From positions 62,001 through 126,000 of the forward strand of contig JAKJXP020000055.1 of assembly GCA_022225965.2 (NCBI GenBank): a stretch of DNA of 64,000 nucleotides, given 5' to 3'. The notes below the pieces were generated by a model. The model was given only the letters and a program-made list of their open reading frames with translations. It searched no databases and was not told the origin of the DNA. This document shows, one piece after another, positions 32,492 through 43,674 of the stretch (position 1 is its first letter; each line of letters starts with the position of its first letter). A program made the translations under genes and the position numbers. The DNA is from Diatrype stigma (Eukaryota > Ascomycota > Sordariomycetes > Xylariales > Diatrypaceae).

Positions 32492-34482
32492 GCAGTCCTT
32501 AGGAATCGGGGCACTGTTGACCCTAGTTCCACTTTGTCTCTTCACATGGAGCCACTATGATATCTGGACGAAGCATCTCACGCATGCCGTGGCTCGATTC
32601 GATATCACAGAAGCTCGATCGAACCTGCACGCGTACTATATATTGCGTACTTTGATTCATATCATACTGAACTGGACCATATATCATTCTAGCGAGAGCT
32701 TTGGTACGAACGTAGTTCCTAGGTCCCGCGGATTCTCAGTCTCAATATAGCTGAGGAAACGGTGCTTACAGCAGGCCGCTTGTGCAAATATTGTCAGCCG
32801 CGTCAACCTAGCTTCTTTAAACAGCACCAGATCGAGAGATGCCTAATGTACCAGGCTTCAACCAAGTATTACCCCCATGAGCAGCTTAGACCTCCAAATT
32901 ACATGCCTTTTTAACCAGCTTTTCAGTGTGTTGTTCGAGGTCCTGCTACCTACCACCGCATCAATCAAGCCGACTCAACGGATGGAACCACAGCAGATAG
33001 TGGACAGTAAGAATGGCGCACCTTCGTTTTAAGCGGTATTTTACACTATAACTCTTATACTTCAAAATAATATATCTTTTTAACGGTAACTGTTAAAAAT
33101 AATCCGTTTTTAGAATATTTTATATCATTAATTAAAGAATAAGAGAAAATTCGTTTTTTATTTACTTATACTTTTATTTCGTTATAAGAAAATAAGGAAA
33201 TAATTGCCGGATAATATGTACTATATATACCTACGATTTTTTTAAGGCTAATAATTCCGTAACGGTTTAAGATACGGCAATTTCTTTAAATGCATAATAA
33301 ACCTTATTCATGAAATATATTACGATAAAAGTTTCATAACAATTAAACGACGGCTTAATTTTTGGGAATTTTATGAAGCTATAGGGAGTTGGCGAAATTA
33401 GGTGGAATTCTGGCGACTATTCCAGGTTGCGCCGTTTTTAGTGACCATAGTCTGCCACAGATAGCTTCGAAAGGATATCTATGGTTTGAATTCCACCCAT
33501 CCGATGTGATAGGAATAAACAAATTGTGGAATAGAGCAACCAGGGCCTGTATATCATGCCGACGGGGTAGAAGAAGCAGGAATGGATTCGAAAGACACCA
33601 ACAGCTGAGTATGAACGTCGCTACACTCGATCACACTCAACCTGATGTTGGCCGGGCAGGTTCGTTTACACAAAATGTCCCTTCAGGCTTGTCCTTCGTC
33701 ATTCGTAATGATGACAGACATGAGCAGCGCACTTTCCAAGTGTAACAAACGGCCGGGAAGTAAGACTGTAACAGAACCTGCTTATACATGATGTTGCGTC
33801 ATAGCTAAGAGACTTTTGACCTGTAGGTAGTGAAATTGAGTCAAGTTTCATATACTAACCAAGGGCTGCAGCGCTCCTGCTGTTTTGATATACTTGCCTC
33901 GTGACTGTCTTCAGTGGCAAGGGGGCGCAACGCAACCCTTACTACAACCAACAAGATAAATTGGACCAACCAACGTAGCCACATCCGTGCTCCTACTATA
34001 ATAGAAGGCTGGAATGACTCAAAACGTGGTTGGAAAGACATTATGCGAGCAAAAGGCCCTCGTCAGGTAGTAGGGAAGGGAAGAGCCAGCTACAACAGGG
34101 GGTAGGTAGGCATACCTCCCAGAAGTCTTGACATAGCTATGACATCCGCATCGGTTTCGACTACTTCCCAAGCCGTCCTTACGCTTTGGAAGGAAGCCGC
34201 AATAAACAATGACAGGCAGGTAGGCATGCACTAAATCAACATCAACAATCCCCGGCGCTGTCGAGGAGACGCTGGTCCCATCCTTCTACACAATCATCCG
34301 GGCAGCTCAACTCAACTGAACACTCCCCTCGTCCATCGCGCTGCAACACGTTTGCTCTTTTTTTGCTTGCTTCTTTTTGCTTCTTGGAAGTGAAAACGCC
34401 GCCTTTTGAAACCACCTCCCACTGACTTCATTTCCCTTCCTTCAGCTCAACTCACCTCAAGCCAACCCTTGGACAGCCCAGG
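32492..34482. other. Intergenic with an AT-rich relic
   Basis: Apart from the AT-rich island at 33033-33380, a 118-codon frame at 33389-33745 has two CxxC-like cysteines (ACISCRRGRRSR) but no zinc-cluster spacing. A pyrimidine-rich stretch at 34340-34470 is probably the 5' UTR of the GH6 gene. Confidence 0.45.
33033..33380. repeat. AT-rich island, probable mutated repeat relic
   Basis: The sequence switches abruptly to very AT-rich composition near 33033 and back near 33380. It has no open frames. The composition is like the mutated copia element, but I see no clear match to its LTRs. Confidence 0.5.
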
Positions 34483-36007
34483 ATGCGTGTCATCGCACTT
34501 CTCCTCACCGCGGCCGCCACGGCGGTCGTCTCGGTCTCGGCCACGCCCTACGGCAACCCGATCTGGGGCGGAAAGCTGCACAACGCCGCCGCTTCCAGGA
34601 ACAGGAACAGCACCAGCACCCGGACGCCCATGTTCAAGCGGCAGAACAGCACAACCAGCAGCAACATAAACGGCAACCCCTTCGAGGGCAAGACGCTGCT
34701 GGCCGATCCGGAGTGGACCGCCCGGCTCTCCGTGACGCGGGACGCGTTCCTGGCCCGGGGCGACACCGAGAACGCCGACAAGGCCCGCGCCGTCGGCCAG
34801 GCCGGCACCTTCGCCTGGCTGTCTGACATCTCGAAGCTGAGCCACGTCGACGGCCTCGTAGATGTTGCTCGTGCCAGAAATAAGCGAGCCGCTGCTACCA
34901 AGAGGCAACAGACCACCACCGCCGGTGGCGGCGGTGACCAAATCGTCGGCCTCGTCCTCTACAACATCCCCAACCGAGACTGCAGCGGTACCGGAGCCGG
35001 CGAGCTGCAGGGCGCCGAGGGGCTGGAGCGGTACAAGGCCGAGTACATCGCGCCGCTGGCGGCGAAGCTGGCCGCGGCCGCGGACGTCACCTTCGCCGTC
35101 GTGGTGGAGCCGGACGCGCTCGCCAACCTGGTCACGAACCTGGGCGTCGGCCGGTGCGCCGAGGCCGCGGCGCTGTACGAGGAGGCCATCGTGCACGCCC
35201 TCTCGAGCCTCCAGTTCGACCACGTCCACCTCTACCTCGACGCCGGCCACTCGGGCTGGCTCGGGTCGGAGGGGAACCTGCAGCCTGGTGAGTTTGAATA
35301 AGGACGGGACGGACCAACCCAGTCCAACCCCTGATCAATGCCCTGTCTGCATTTACTGCTGTACTCCCACTACTATGACTACTACCACTTCGGACCGACA
35401 TGGCATTGCATTATATTTGACGCAAGCTAACCAAACTTCTCTCACCACCCCCTTAGCCGCCGAGACCTTCGCCAGAATCGTATCCCGAGCCGGGAACGGC
35501 ACGAAGATCCGGGGCTTCGCGACCAACGTGTCGAACTACAACCCGTTCTCGGCGGCGCTTCCGGAGGCGTTCGCCCCATTCCAATCCCAGTCCGAGTCCG
35601 AGTCCGGGTCGTCCAGCCCCGCCCCCTCGCCCCCGTACGACGAAGACCACTACATCCAATCGCTAGCGCTGCACCTGGACCAGGCGGGCCTGCCCGCGGC
35701 AGCGGCGCACTTCATCGTCGACCAGGGCCGGGTGGCGCTTCCGGGCGCCCGCGCCGCGTGGTCGGACCGCTGCAACGTGGCGCCGGCGGGCTTCGGCATG
35801 CTGCCGGGCACGCGCGTGCGCAGCCGCCTCGTGGACAGCATCGCGTGGATCGGCGCCGGGGGCGAGAGCGACGGCGAGTGCGGCGACGTGCCGGGCGCGC
35901 CGGAGGCGGGCGAGTGGTTCCCGGCTTACGTCGAGCAGCTGGTGGAGAACGCCGATGGGTCGGTTGGGAGGGCGGTGGAGGAAGCTGAAGCTGACGTTGA
36001 AGCTTGA
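34483..36007 (+). CDS. Secreted GH6 family glycoside hydrolase, no CBM
   Basis: Two exons, 34483-35287 and 35457-36007, join in phase across a 169-bp intron and give about 451 residues. A signal peptide is clear (MRVIALLLTAAATAVVSVSA). Catalytic-domain motifs of GH6 (beta-1,4-glucan cleavage with inversion) appear in order: NPFEGKTLLADPEW, LYNIPNRDCSG with the catalytic-region aspartate of RDC, VVVEPDALANLVTN with the acid aspartate, HLYLDAGHSGWLG, RGFATNVSNYNPF, FIVDQGRVALPGARAAW, CNVAPAGFGMLPG, and GGESDGECG near the C-terminus. No carbohydrate-binding module is attached. A 25-residue Arg/Lys/Thr/Gly insert (about residues 130-155) sits before the first catalytic motif. Whether it is an endo- or exo-acting enzyme depends on loop lengths that I cannot judge. 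Confidence 0.88.
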
Positions 36008-37878
36008 CTATAGCTACCTACCTATCGAGGGGGGAATTGAGCGGATGGGTGGATGAATGGTATCCGGCTGATGGAATGAATAACTGACTAGGTGATTAAC
36101 ATGTTATGGATGGACTAGGTGTGTAGGTGATGGGAAAGTCGTCTGGTAACTAGGTACCTACGATATTCGGATTAGGCGGAGAGAGAGGGGAGGTTTCTGG
36201 TTCGATGCATGGTTTATTTATGTATGTACGGTTACAGACTCGGATTATGTTGTACATACCTAGATAGGTTTACCATATGGCCTTACCATGGTGGTATTGG
36301 AAGAGGAAGACTCGACTGATTGATAGAGATATAGTTAGTTAGGTTATACGAAGAGTCAAGACAGATCAGATCTTTTCAGGGATTAAACCAGTAATCTTAG
36401 ACGTTCATCCATTTGGAGGTTATTTCTTATTTCTTGTTGTGCTACGCAATGGCAATCCAGGGGACCACTTAACTACCTAGACAGTCTCTATACATAGATA
36501 GGCCTATTTGCACAACATGATCCGAGGTTGCTAACCGGCATCCATCTCACTATCTATAAGCCTCGCTTTCTCTTTTCATCTACTTACTTGTCTATGTACA
36601 TTGGCCTACCTAGGTATTCCAGCTCGTCAGCATCAGGATGTAAAGGGTCCGCCAGGGCATATACAGCTAGGTAGGAGGAGAGAACCATAAAGGGGTAAAA
36701 GTGGATTTATAACAACGCATACCAGGCCTTCACTTCACTTGACTTGAGACGACTTGACACCCGTTGGTTCAGTACCTGGATAAAAGACGTGGACTCTGCA
36801 AGATCTTGTTATTGGATACCTAGGTAAGAGTAGAGATTGGACTAGCTGGCATGGCATATCAGACTGGCGCGAACGGCCCGGAGACAGGAAGAGGAACGTC
36901 AAATAACGACCGAATCACGGGCTAACTACCGTATAATATGGAAAACCTCGTTCATGTCTAGTCTACTTTCGCTCGCACTTATAGACACATACAATCTCCC
37001 TCTCTGCTCTCTCTCTCTCTCTCCCTTCCTTCTACATCGCCTTAGTTCCGCATCACCACAATCACCAAGCGGGTCTTACATATCAAGAACATATACACAA
37101 CGCAACGGAATTTTTATTGGGTTTATCTTTAGGGACAGAAAAGAAAAAAGCATGTCCCTCTTTTCTCCTCTCTTCGCTTCTTCCCCCCTTTATTCCGCTT
37201 TCGCTCTTGCTCTCGGGGCCCCCTCCATATCTTCTCTCTGTCGGTCTCCCAGACCCGATCGGTCTGTCGTTTGCTCGCTCGCTCTTACTTGCTTTCTTTC
37301 TTCCCTCTTTCATCCATAAATAAATAAAGTCTTTCCCGGTCTGCCTGCATGTTCCCATATAACTCCGGCCTTATTTCTGTGGCGAACTCAATAAATAACA
37401 CATAGAAAACAACCCAGCATGATGACGAACGCCGCTCCGATGAACCTCGAATGATGAATGATAGCGGCGATGGTGTGGTGAATGGTGATGGCATATAGTG
37501 CGATATTACGACGACAGCAAAGAGCATTTACACAGTAAACGCCGGCGCTTTGCTGTCTCTCTTGCTAAGGTAGGTAGGCGATCAAGCAGCCTAGTGGCCC
37601 GCTCTGTTGTCGTTACATGCACACGCGTATACATAGGAGGCGCCTCCATGAATGATGATAAAAAATAAATGGAGCAAATTGGTGTTTATCTTTTGATTGA
37701 TTCATGGCAGAGGCCCTTTCTTCGGGTAGCATCCGGGTATGAATCGGCCCGTTAAGATGTTCGTATGTTTCGCAGCAGCATAACTGCGAGACGGCACGAG
37801 GCCGAATTTGTACGGCTTCTTGATGTCGTGGTTAAGAGCTACGATGCTATGGGAGCGAGTCGCTGAGCTGAGGATCCA
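36008..37878. other. Tail-to-tail intergenic region
   Basis: Between the GH6 gene and the kinase gene, rich in CCTA/TAGG tracts. A pure CT microsatellite lies near 37005-37025. Frames at 36954-37527 are low-complexity Ser/Leu/Arg and are not supported. Confidence 0.45.
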
Positions 37879-40279
37879 TCATGAGCGCGGATCTTTTTGT
37901 TCATATTGGTGCTCATCACCGTCGTGGTGCAGAGTCACACTGTTGAACTCCTCGAATGGGTCCACGGTCGGGGAGTCGGTACCAGGGGTTGCCAGCTCAC
38001 TATCTAGCGGCACACCCTTCGGCATATTCATTGGTCTTTCTCCAGTGATATCGACGCTTTCGCTCTCCTTGACGTTCCGGAAGTTGATGGTATCGATGCC
38101 ACGGCCCTGGTTAGGTACAATCGGCGGCTTCATGTGGCGAATGAGAGCCCACTGTGTCGTTCTGAAAAACGGATGGACCTTGATATCCGAGGCACCGGCT
38201 CTGGCACCTAGACGCCGGGTCTCATCCTTGATGAGCAGTTTCCGGATCAAAGATTTGCATAGACTGGACTGGATTAGCTGGAGGTGACCTGGGTGCATTG
38301 CAACTGTAGACTTACTTGGAAATCTGGGGAGCCCCCGAATGTTCGGGAAACGGAATCTCCTCCCGAAGAATGTTGGCGAAGGTCGCGTTACGATTTTTGC
38401 CCTTGAACGGCGTTGTGCCGTACAACATCTCATATATCAAGATACCCAAAGTCCACCAGTCCACCGCACTCGTGTGTCCGCTGCCTTTGATGACTTCCGG
38501 TGCGATGTATTCTTCCGTCCCTACGAAGGAATTCGTTCGGAAGTTGGCTATGCAGGATTTCGTATCTATCGTGGGGAGTGACGCCGTGCTTGCGCCATTC
38601 TTGCCCATGATCATGGTTGGCTTACCACCGGGATCGGACTGCTTGGACAAGTCGAAGTCGGAAAGCATGATATGACCGGACTGGTGTAGTAGAATATCTA
38701 GTAATGAGGTATTAGAACCGTGACACTGAGTGTAGAGGAAGAACGAGACCCACTCTCTGGCTTCAAGTCCCGGTAGATGAACCCCATCAAATGTAGGTAT
38801 TCTAGAGCAGCGGTGACCTCGGCTGCATAAAACCGAGCATCGTCCTCGGAAATACATTTACCGGGACGCGTTTGTAACGCCCGGAAGAACTCTCCACCAC
38901 TGCAGTATTCCATACATAGGTAGAGATGGTCTTCGGACTGGAAAGAATGGTAGAGCGTCACGATGAAAGGATGGTTGCTGGTGGCCAAGATCTCTTGCTC
39001 GGCCAATGCTCTCTTGATCTTGTTGCGCTTGATCATCTCTTTCTTGCTTAGGACTGGTTCTGTTAGCATGGCGCATCCATGGGAAAGAGGCGAAATGCTC
39101 ACCTTTCATAGCATAGAGCCTCGAGCTCTTCTTCTCCCTCACCAAGTATACCTTTCCGACATCACCCTTACCAATAAGCTTTATCTTGTCGAAACTAGCG
39201 GGACCAACTTCCACATTGCGGACTTTTATGGAGTTGGAACTATACGTCCTCCTGAAATTTAATGGACTCCGTATACCAGGCGGTAGGGCACCCAACCCAT
39301 CTTGATCCGGCACAGACAGCGTAGTTTCGCTCATTGCCATCTTATTCTCGACGAACGCCAGGCCGGATGAATCGGGGTGCTGGATAAGAGGCTCCTTGCC
39401 AAGTTCAGCCGTGGCCGGTCTGTCGTCACCACCCTTGGTCGTGTTAAAGAGACCCTGCGCGTTCGGCGCGCTCGCTACCCTCCGTAGTTTCCTGGCCAGT
39501 TCCTCCTTGGTAGCACTTGTTACTTCTTCTTTCCCGGCGCCATCAACGTGATGAATTTTCAGGCTCGGTGTATCAGGTGGGCTCGGAGGGACGGAACCTT
39601 CATTGTGGTGACGGAGATTGGGCAGGCCTTGATGAGCGAAATAGGGATTGGCGTGAGCAGTAGGGCTCAAGGATTCGTCAAGGGGGTTGCCTTCGCTGGC
39701 GGTCGTTGTCGACCTAAGTCTCCCGACGCTGGTGAAGAATTTCTTAGACTGCCGGAATCCGGATTTGCTGTCGGATTTATTGTTCTCCAAGCTCTTCTCT
39801 TTGTGGTCCTTTGGGTGGTCCTTTTCGCTGCTCGAGTTTATGCGGAAGAAGTTCTTCAACTTCTGGTTGAAATGGCTATTCGTGCCGGTATTGGCGGCGG
39901 ACTTCGTAGGCATGATGGTACTATCGTCCTTGGCCTGGAGGGCACGGGTTGGTTGGTTGTCGGTGGCGGTCTTGTTGTGTTTGAAATCACTTGAATGATG
40001 CCATGATGTCAACCGCTGTCGGATGCGAAACTGAGATCCTCGCCGGGTGGTGGTGAATGGCGAAGGTGACGAGGATGAGATGGATGATGATGACCTCTGG
40101 TGTTGGTGGTGAGGGTGAGGGTGAGGTTGAGGTTGAGGTTGAGACTGGGAAGGAGAATGAAGTTGAGATTGATAATCAGAGGGGTCAGGGTCAACTCTGG
40201 GTTGATGGCCAATTGACTCTGCGGAGCCAATGGCGGCGATGGGCTCTGGGCCTGGCGCTGGCTTTGGCTTTGGATCCAT
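37879..40279 (-). CDS. nrc-2: AGC protein kinase, NRC-2/Fpk1-like
   Basis: Four exons, 40279-39103, 39053-38754, 38697-38316 and 38263-37879, join in phase and give about 747 residues. The first 350 residues are a Pro/Gln/His/Ser-rich regulatory arm. The kinase domain follows: [15 protein letters not shown] (Gly loop), [17 protein letters not shown] (ATP lysine, restored across intron 1), [14 protein letters not shown] (catalytic loop, across intron 2), [13 protein letters not shown] (DFD in place of DFG, typical of this subgroup), [12 protein letters not shown], and a C-tail with DPFEEFNSV like a hydrophobic motif. In Neurospora, nrc-2 mutants conidiate without the normal repression. Yeast Fpk1/2 phosphorylate lipid flippases. 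The domain match is strong. The symbol rests on recalled family similarity and not on a search. Confidence 0.9.
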
Positions 40280-42324
40280 TGTGGCTCGGGCTAAGTTACT
40301 GGCAGCGTTTCGGCCGCTGCGGAAACCACCTGCGCCTGCGCCTGCACCTGCACCTGCAGTTGGCAGCTGTTTTCTGTTTTACGAGGCCGGGAACAGTTGA
40401 ACTGCCACACTCTGCTAGACTCCTCTGCTAGGCCAGACTCTGCTAGGCTTCCAAGGTTCCCTGGCTCCGGCCGCTAGAAGGGACTCTGTCAGGGCTCTGG
40501 GCCTCTAGCCTAGCCCCAGTAGTTTGTATTGTACAGCTACTGCCGTAGTAGCAGGAAGAGGGCAAACAGGGGATAGTTAAACAAGGCAAAACAGGGGGGC
40601 GACAACGGAGCTCTCTCTCTATTCGGGTTGTTCTGGCAATGTGGCAGTCTGGACGCGTGGTACGTTCAACGCATACCGCGGTAGGCAATGGTATGTAGAG
40701 TCGTGTTCAGGCAGGGCCTTTGTTTGCACGGGCTGTAAGGGCTGTAGGTAATTAAGGGCTGTAAGGGATCAGACCGATCTGCCAGTTGCTTAGGTCATGT
40801 GCTCAGCTCTGTTCTCTGCTTAGAAATCTCGCCAGCCGTGCTGTGCCTCGAAATCCGTAGCATGAACAGGTGACAGACAGGCAACGCAGACAGGCAGAAC
40901 AGGCAACAGGCAAGTAGGTACAAATCAAAACTAGCAGGAGCTCAGCACGCAGGCACGCAGCAGGTACCTACCAGGCGTGTTGGAGTCAGACCATCAGACC
41001 TCAAGTGCTCGTACCAGACCTTCGGCAACAACGGGGATATGCCGTATCGGGCATTGACTTTGATTCTAAAGAGGCTAGACTAGACCGAAGTTGAACCCGA
41101 GCTAACGTAATTCAGTCTGATTAGTGATGATGGAGAGGTGGGGGATGATGTTTCGTTTGAATGTTTTTGAGGCGTAGTTATAGTACTGCACAGTAATGAA
41201 AGGATATACCTGGCGTACTTGAACATGTATCTCATCTATACGAAGAAACGAAAACGAAACGCTCAGGGACAGAGACAAACACGGTCGGTATGGGAAATGG
41301 CTAATAGTAAGGGCTTACTTCGCAGAGGCATAAAGATGACGCTACACGGGCAGAGAGAGCAGGGGAAACAACCTTAGACAAGTGAATGTCATGCAAACAG
41401 GTTTCAGGTCGACCGACGATTCCGTGGCGTGGGTAGTTAGCTGAAGTGCAAAAAACCTACGAATCCCTTGGGATCGCTTGAAGGAACGAAAGTTAACTGG
41501 TAATAAAACTGCAGTAACGGGGTGACCAACGAATAACTACCGACTGACTGCCTACCTAGGTACCAAGAAGTAGGGAACTCCTAGGTTGACATATCAGATC
41601 GCCGCACCAATGGCGTAATAAGCCAAACTATTTATGGTTTGGATAGGCATTTTAAAGGGGGACCTGTCGGCCCTGTTGGTTCAGTCGGTATTCATTATGC
41701 GTAATGCAGAAGGTGCTCCCACACATTTCTCATAAGCTTTGAGGCTTTCGGTGGCCTTTAGGAGTTAACTATACATACCTACATACCTACCTAGGTATGT
41801 ACATGACATACAACCCCATATTCTTCTCTCGTGATACAGGTATTGAAATATTCCCAGACCTTCCTGCCTGCACCGATGGGATACCACGTTTCATTTGGAT
41901 TACCACGTAGGTATGGAGATACCGTAGGTATGTAGGTGTAGCCGTTCGTATACAATACATACAAACATACAGGTAGGGATGTAGTATGCAATGAACATGT
42001 TTCTCCCGGCGTTGCGAATAATGCATATCACGGTTTATTTCTTGTCAAGCCTTCAAGTATATCTTTCAGTACCTGTATATTAAAAAATAAACCCCAAGTT
42101 AAAGGGCTTCTACGTCGAAGCTGCGTATGTAACCTCCATATGACAATCCCGGGCAACCTGTGATGAAAACAATGCAAGACTCAAGTGGTCCGTCCATCCG
42201 GGGGCGTTGGTTAGCTACCTATAGGTAGGTATGGGTGAGTAGGTACTAGCCATCACCATCATCATCCCAATTACTATGTATGGTCAAGAAGAAGAAAAGG
42301 CACGTTTGCTCAGGCTTATTGGCT
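40280..42324. other. Long upstream region of the kinase gene
   Basis: Presumed promoter and 5' UTR of the kinase gene (about 40280-41000), then a spacer. It contains CAGG/GGCA-rich stretches and an ACCTACCTAGGTATG tract near 41777-41805. No gene supported. Confidence 0.45.
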
Positions 42325-43674
42325 TCAACAGAACCGTCCTTCCCCGTCCCGCTGCGGCGCCTGCGCCAGCCCCAGCGTCTGCAGGATGTATTCCTCCTCG
42401 TCCGGGGCGTTCTCGTCCTTCTGGATCAGCAGCCGCCGCAGCTTGCGGCGGCGCTCGCGCCGGCGCTGGTCGTCCTCCAGCCGCTGGTCGCGGATCGACG
42501 GCGTCACCTGCACGCCGTCCTTGAAGAGGTAGGCCGGCAGGGGCTGGTCGCCGGTGTCTTTCCCTTGTGCCTGTGCCGAAACCTCCTGCCGCTTCCCCTC
42601 GTTCCCCCGGTTCTGCACCCCGTCACCGACGTGCCACGCGAACGGCCGGAAGTGCTCCCGCTCCACGTGCGCGTCAAAGGCGTCCTGGTCCGCGAGCACG
42701 ACGCCGAAGAAGGCGGAGGCGCCGGCATCGGTCTCGGTCTTCTTCTCGCCGCACCGGCCCCACCGGCAGACGAAGGAGCCGTCGTTGGTGAAGTAGTGGT
42801 CCTCGTGCGCGATGTAGACGTGCCTGCGCAGGGTTTCCAAGTTCTGCAGCTCGGCCGGGCAGCGCCTCTCCTTCCTCCCCTGGCCGGAAGGCTCTACCCA
42901 CTCGCAGCAGAAATGCGTGTACGTGGGGTTTTGCTGCAGGTAGTGCTCCCGGGCGGTGGCCTCCGGCGCGCGGGGTGGCCTGCCGCGCCGCTTCGGCTCT
43001 CCCCCGCCGCCGCCCTGCTGGGCGGAAGAAGAAGTAGCCGCCTTCCTCCTCGTCGCCGCTGCCTCGCCGCCGCCGGACCCTCCTAGCACGGCCCTCATCT
43101 CCGCGTAGGTCATGCCCGGTTTCCACCCCTTCGGCCTGCCTCGCTGCTGCTGCCCCTGCGGGCTTGATCTCGTGGTCGCCAACTGCTCGTCGAATGTGGT
43201 GAAGCCAGCCGCCGTGCTTCGGGGCTCGGTCTTCACCCGCTGTTCGCGACTTGAAGCTGTGGTTGCCGCTTTCTTCTGCATCTTCGGGGTTGGAAATGTG
43301 TGTGATGATGCTAATGCATGTGCTTTTGCGGGTGATGAGTTGATGACTACAGCAAATCGCGTGTTAGATGGCGTAGGAGGCGGCCCGTGTGAATGTAATG
43401 CATTAAGGCCTTGTTTGATGCCACCCATAGCTAAAGACGACGCCTGCCGCATGCCTTGCTCATGCTTTGACGGGTATCTTCCTGTCGTGCCCTGTTGGTT
43501 AGGTCGAATGATGTCCGAAACGATCTGAGGCACAGGTGTGCTGGTATTGGTTCTTTCCTCAAGTTGGCCACCAGGGAGTGAATCTGGATCGGCTTTGACC
43601 GTTTCCAAGGCCCCTGTCCCACCCATCGTCACGTCGTCCTCGGGCATGTTGTCAAGGAAAGTCTGAGCGGGCAA
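42325..43674 (-). CDS. AT-hook and zinc-finger-like nuclear protein
   Basis: A single exon encodes 449 residues. Two AT-hook-like cores are visible, QQRGRPKGWKPG (about residue 178) and PKRRGRPPRAPE (about residue 230), which bind the minor groove of AT-rich DNA. Downstream, two imperfect zinc-finger-like units appear: HFCCEWVE...RRCPAELQNLETLRRHVYIAH, and VCRWGRCGEKK...FGVVLADQDAFDAHVEREH, each with a Cys pair and a His pair at finger-like spacing and an insertion in between. The C-terminus is strongly basic and Arg-rich (DDQRRRERRRKLRRLL). The layout suggests a DNA-binding regulator. I do not recognise a named gene. High GC in the 3' half gives long spurious frames on the other strand. Confidence 0.75.
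   Translation of the reverse strand: MPAQTFLDNMPEDDVTMGGTGALETVKADPDSLPGGQLEERTNTSTPVPQIVSDIIRPNQQGTTGRYPSKHEQGMRQASSLAMGGIKQGLNALHSHGPPPTPSNTRFAVVINSSPAKAHALASSHTFPTPKMQKKAATTASSREQRVKTEPRSTAAGFTTFDEQLATTRSSPQGQQQRGRPKGWKPGMTYAEMRAVLGGSGGGEAAATRRKAATSSSAQQGGGGGEPKRRGRPPRAPEATAREHYLQQNPTYTHFCCEWVEPSGQGRKERRCPAELQNLETLRRHVYIAHEDHYFTNDGSFVCRWGRCGEKKTETDAGASAFFGVVLADQDAFDAHVEREHFRPFAWHVGDGVQNRGNEGKRQEVSAQAQGKDTGDQPLPAYLFKDGVQVTPSIRDQRLEDDQRRRERRRKLRRLLIQKDENAPDEEEYILQTLGLAQAPQRDGEGRFC

Noticed and set aside
31529..32545. 338-codon frame on the minus strand opposite the acidic-tail gene
   Set aside because: It is an antisense shadow: its Ile/Val-rich part is the complement of the Asp/Glu tract and it has no domain or start context.
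33389..33745. Zn(II)2Cys6 transcription factor from the ACISCRRGRRSR motif
   Set aside because: Only one CxxC pair is present and the six-cysteine spacing is missing.
34862..36007. 381-codon plus-strand frame overlapping both GH6 exons
   Set aside because: It agrees with GH6 only in exon 2. Its first part is Arg/Ser-rich out-of-frame sequence and it reads through the intron.
42280..43086. 268-codon frame on the plus strand opposite the AT-hook gene
   Set aside because: Leu/Val/Arg-rich shadow. The minus-strand product has AT-hooks and Cys/His patterns.
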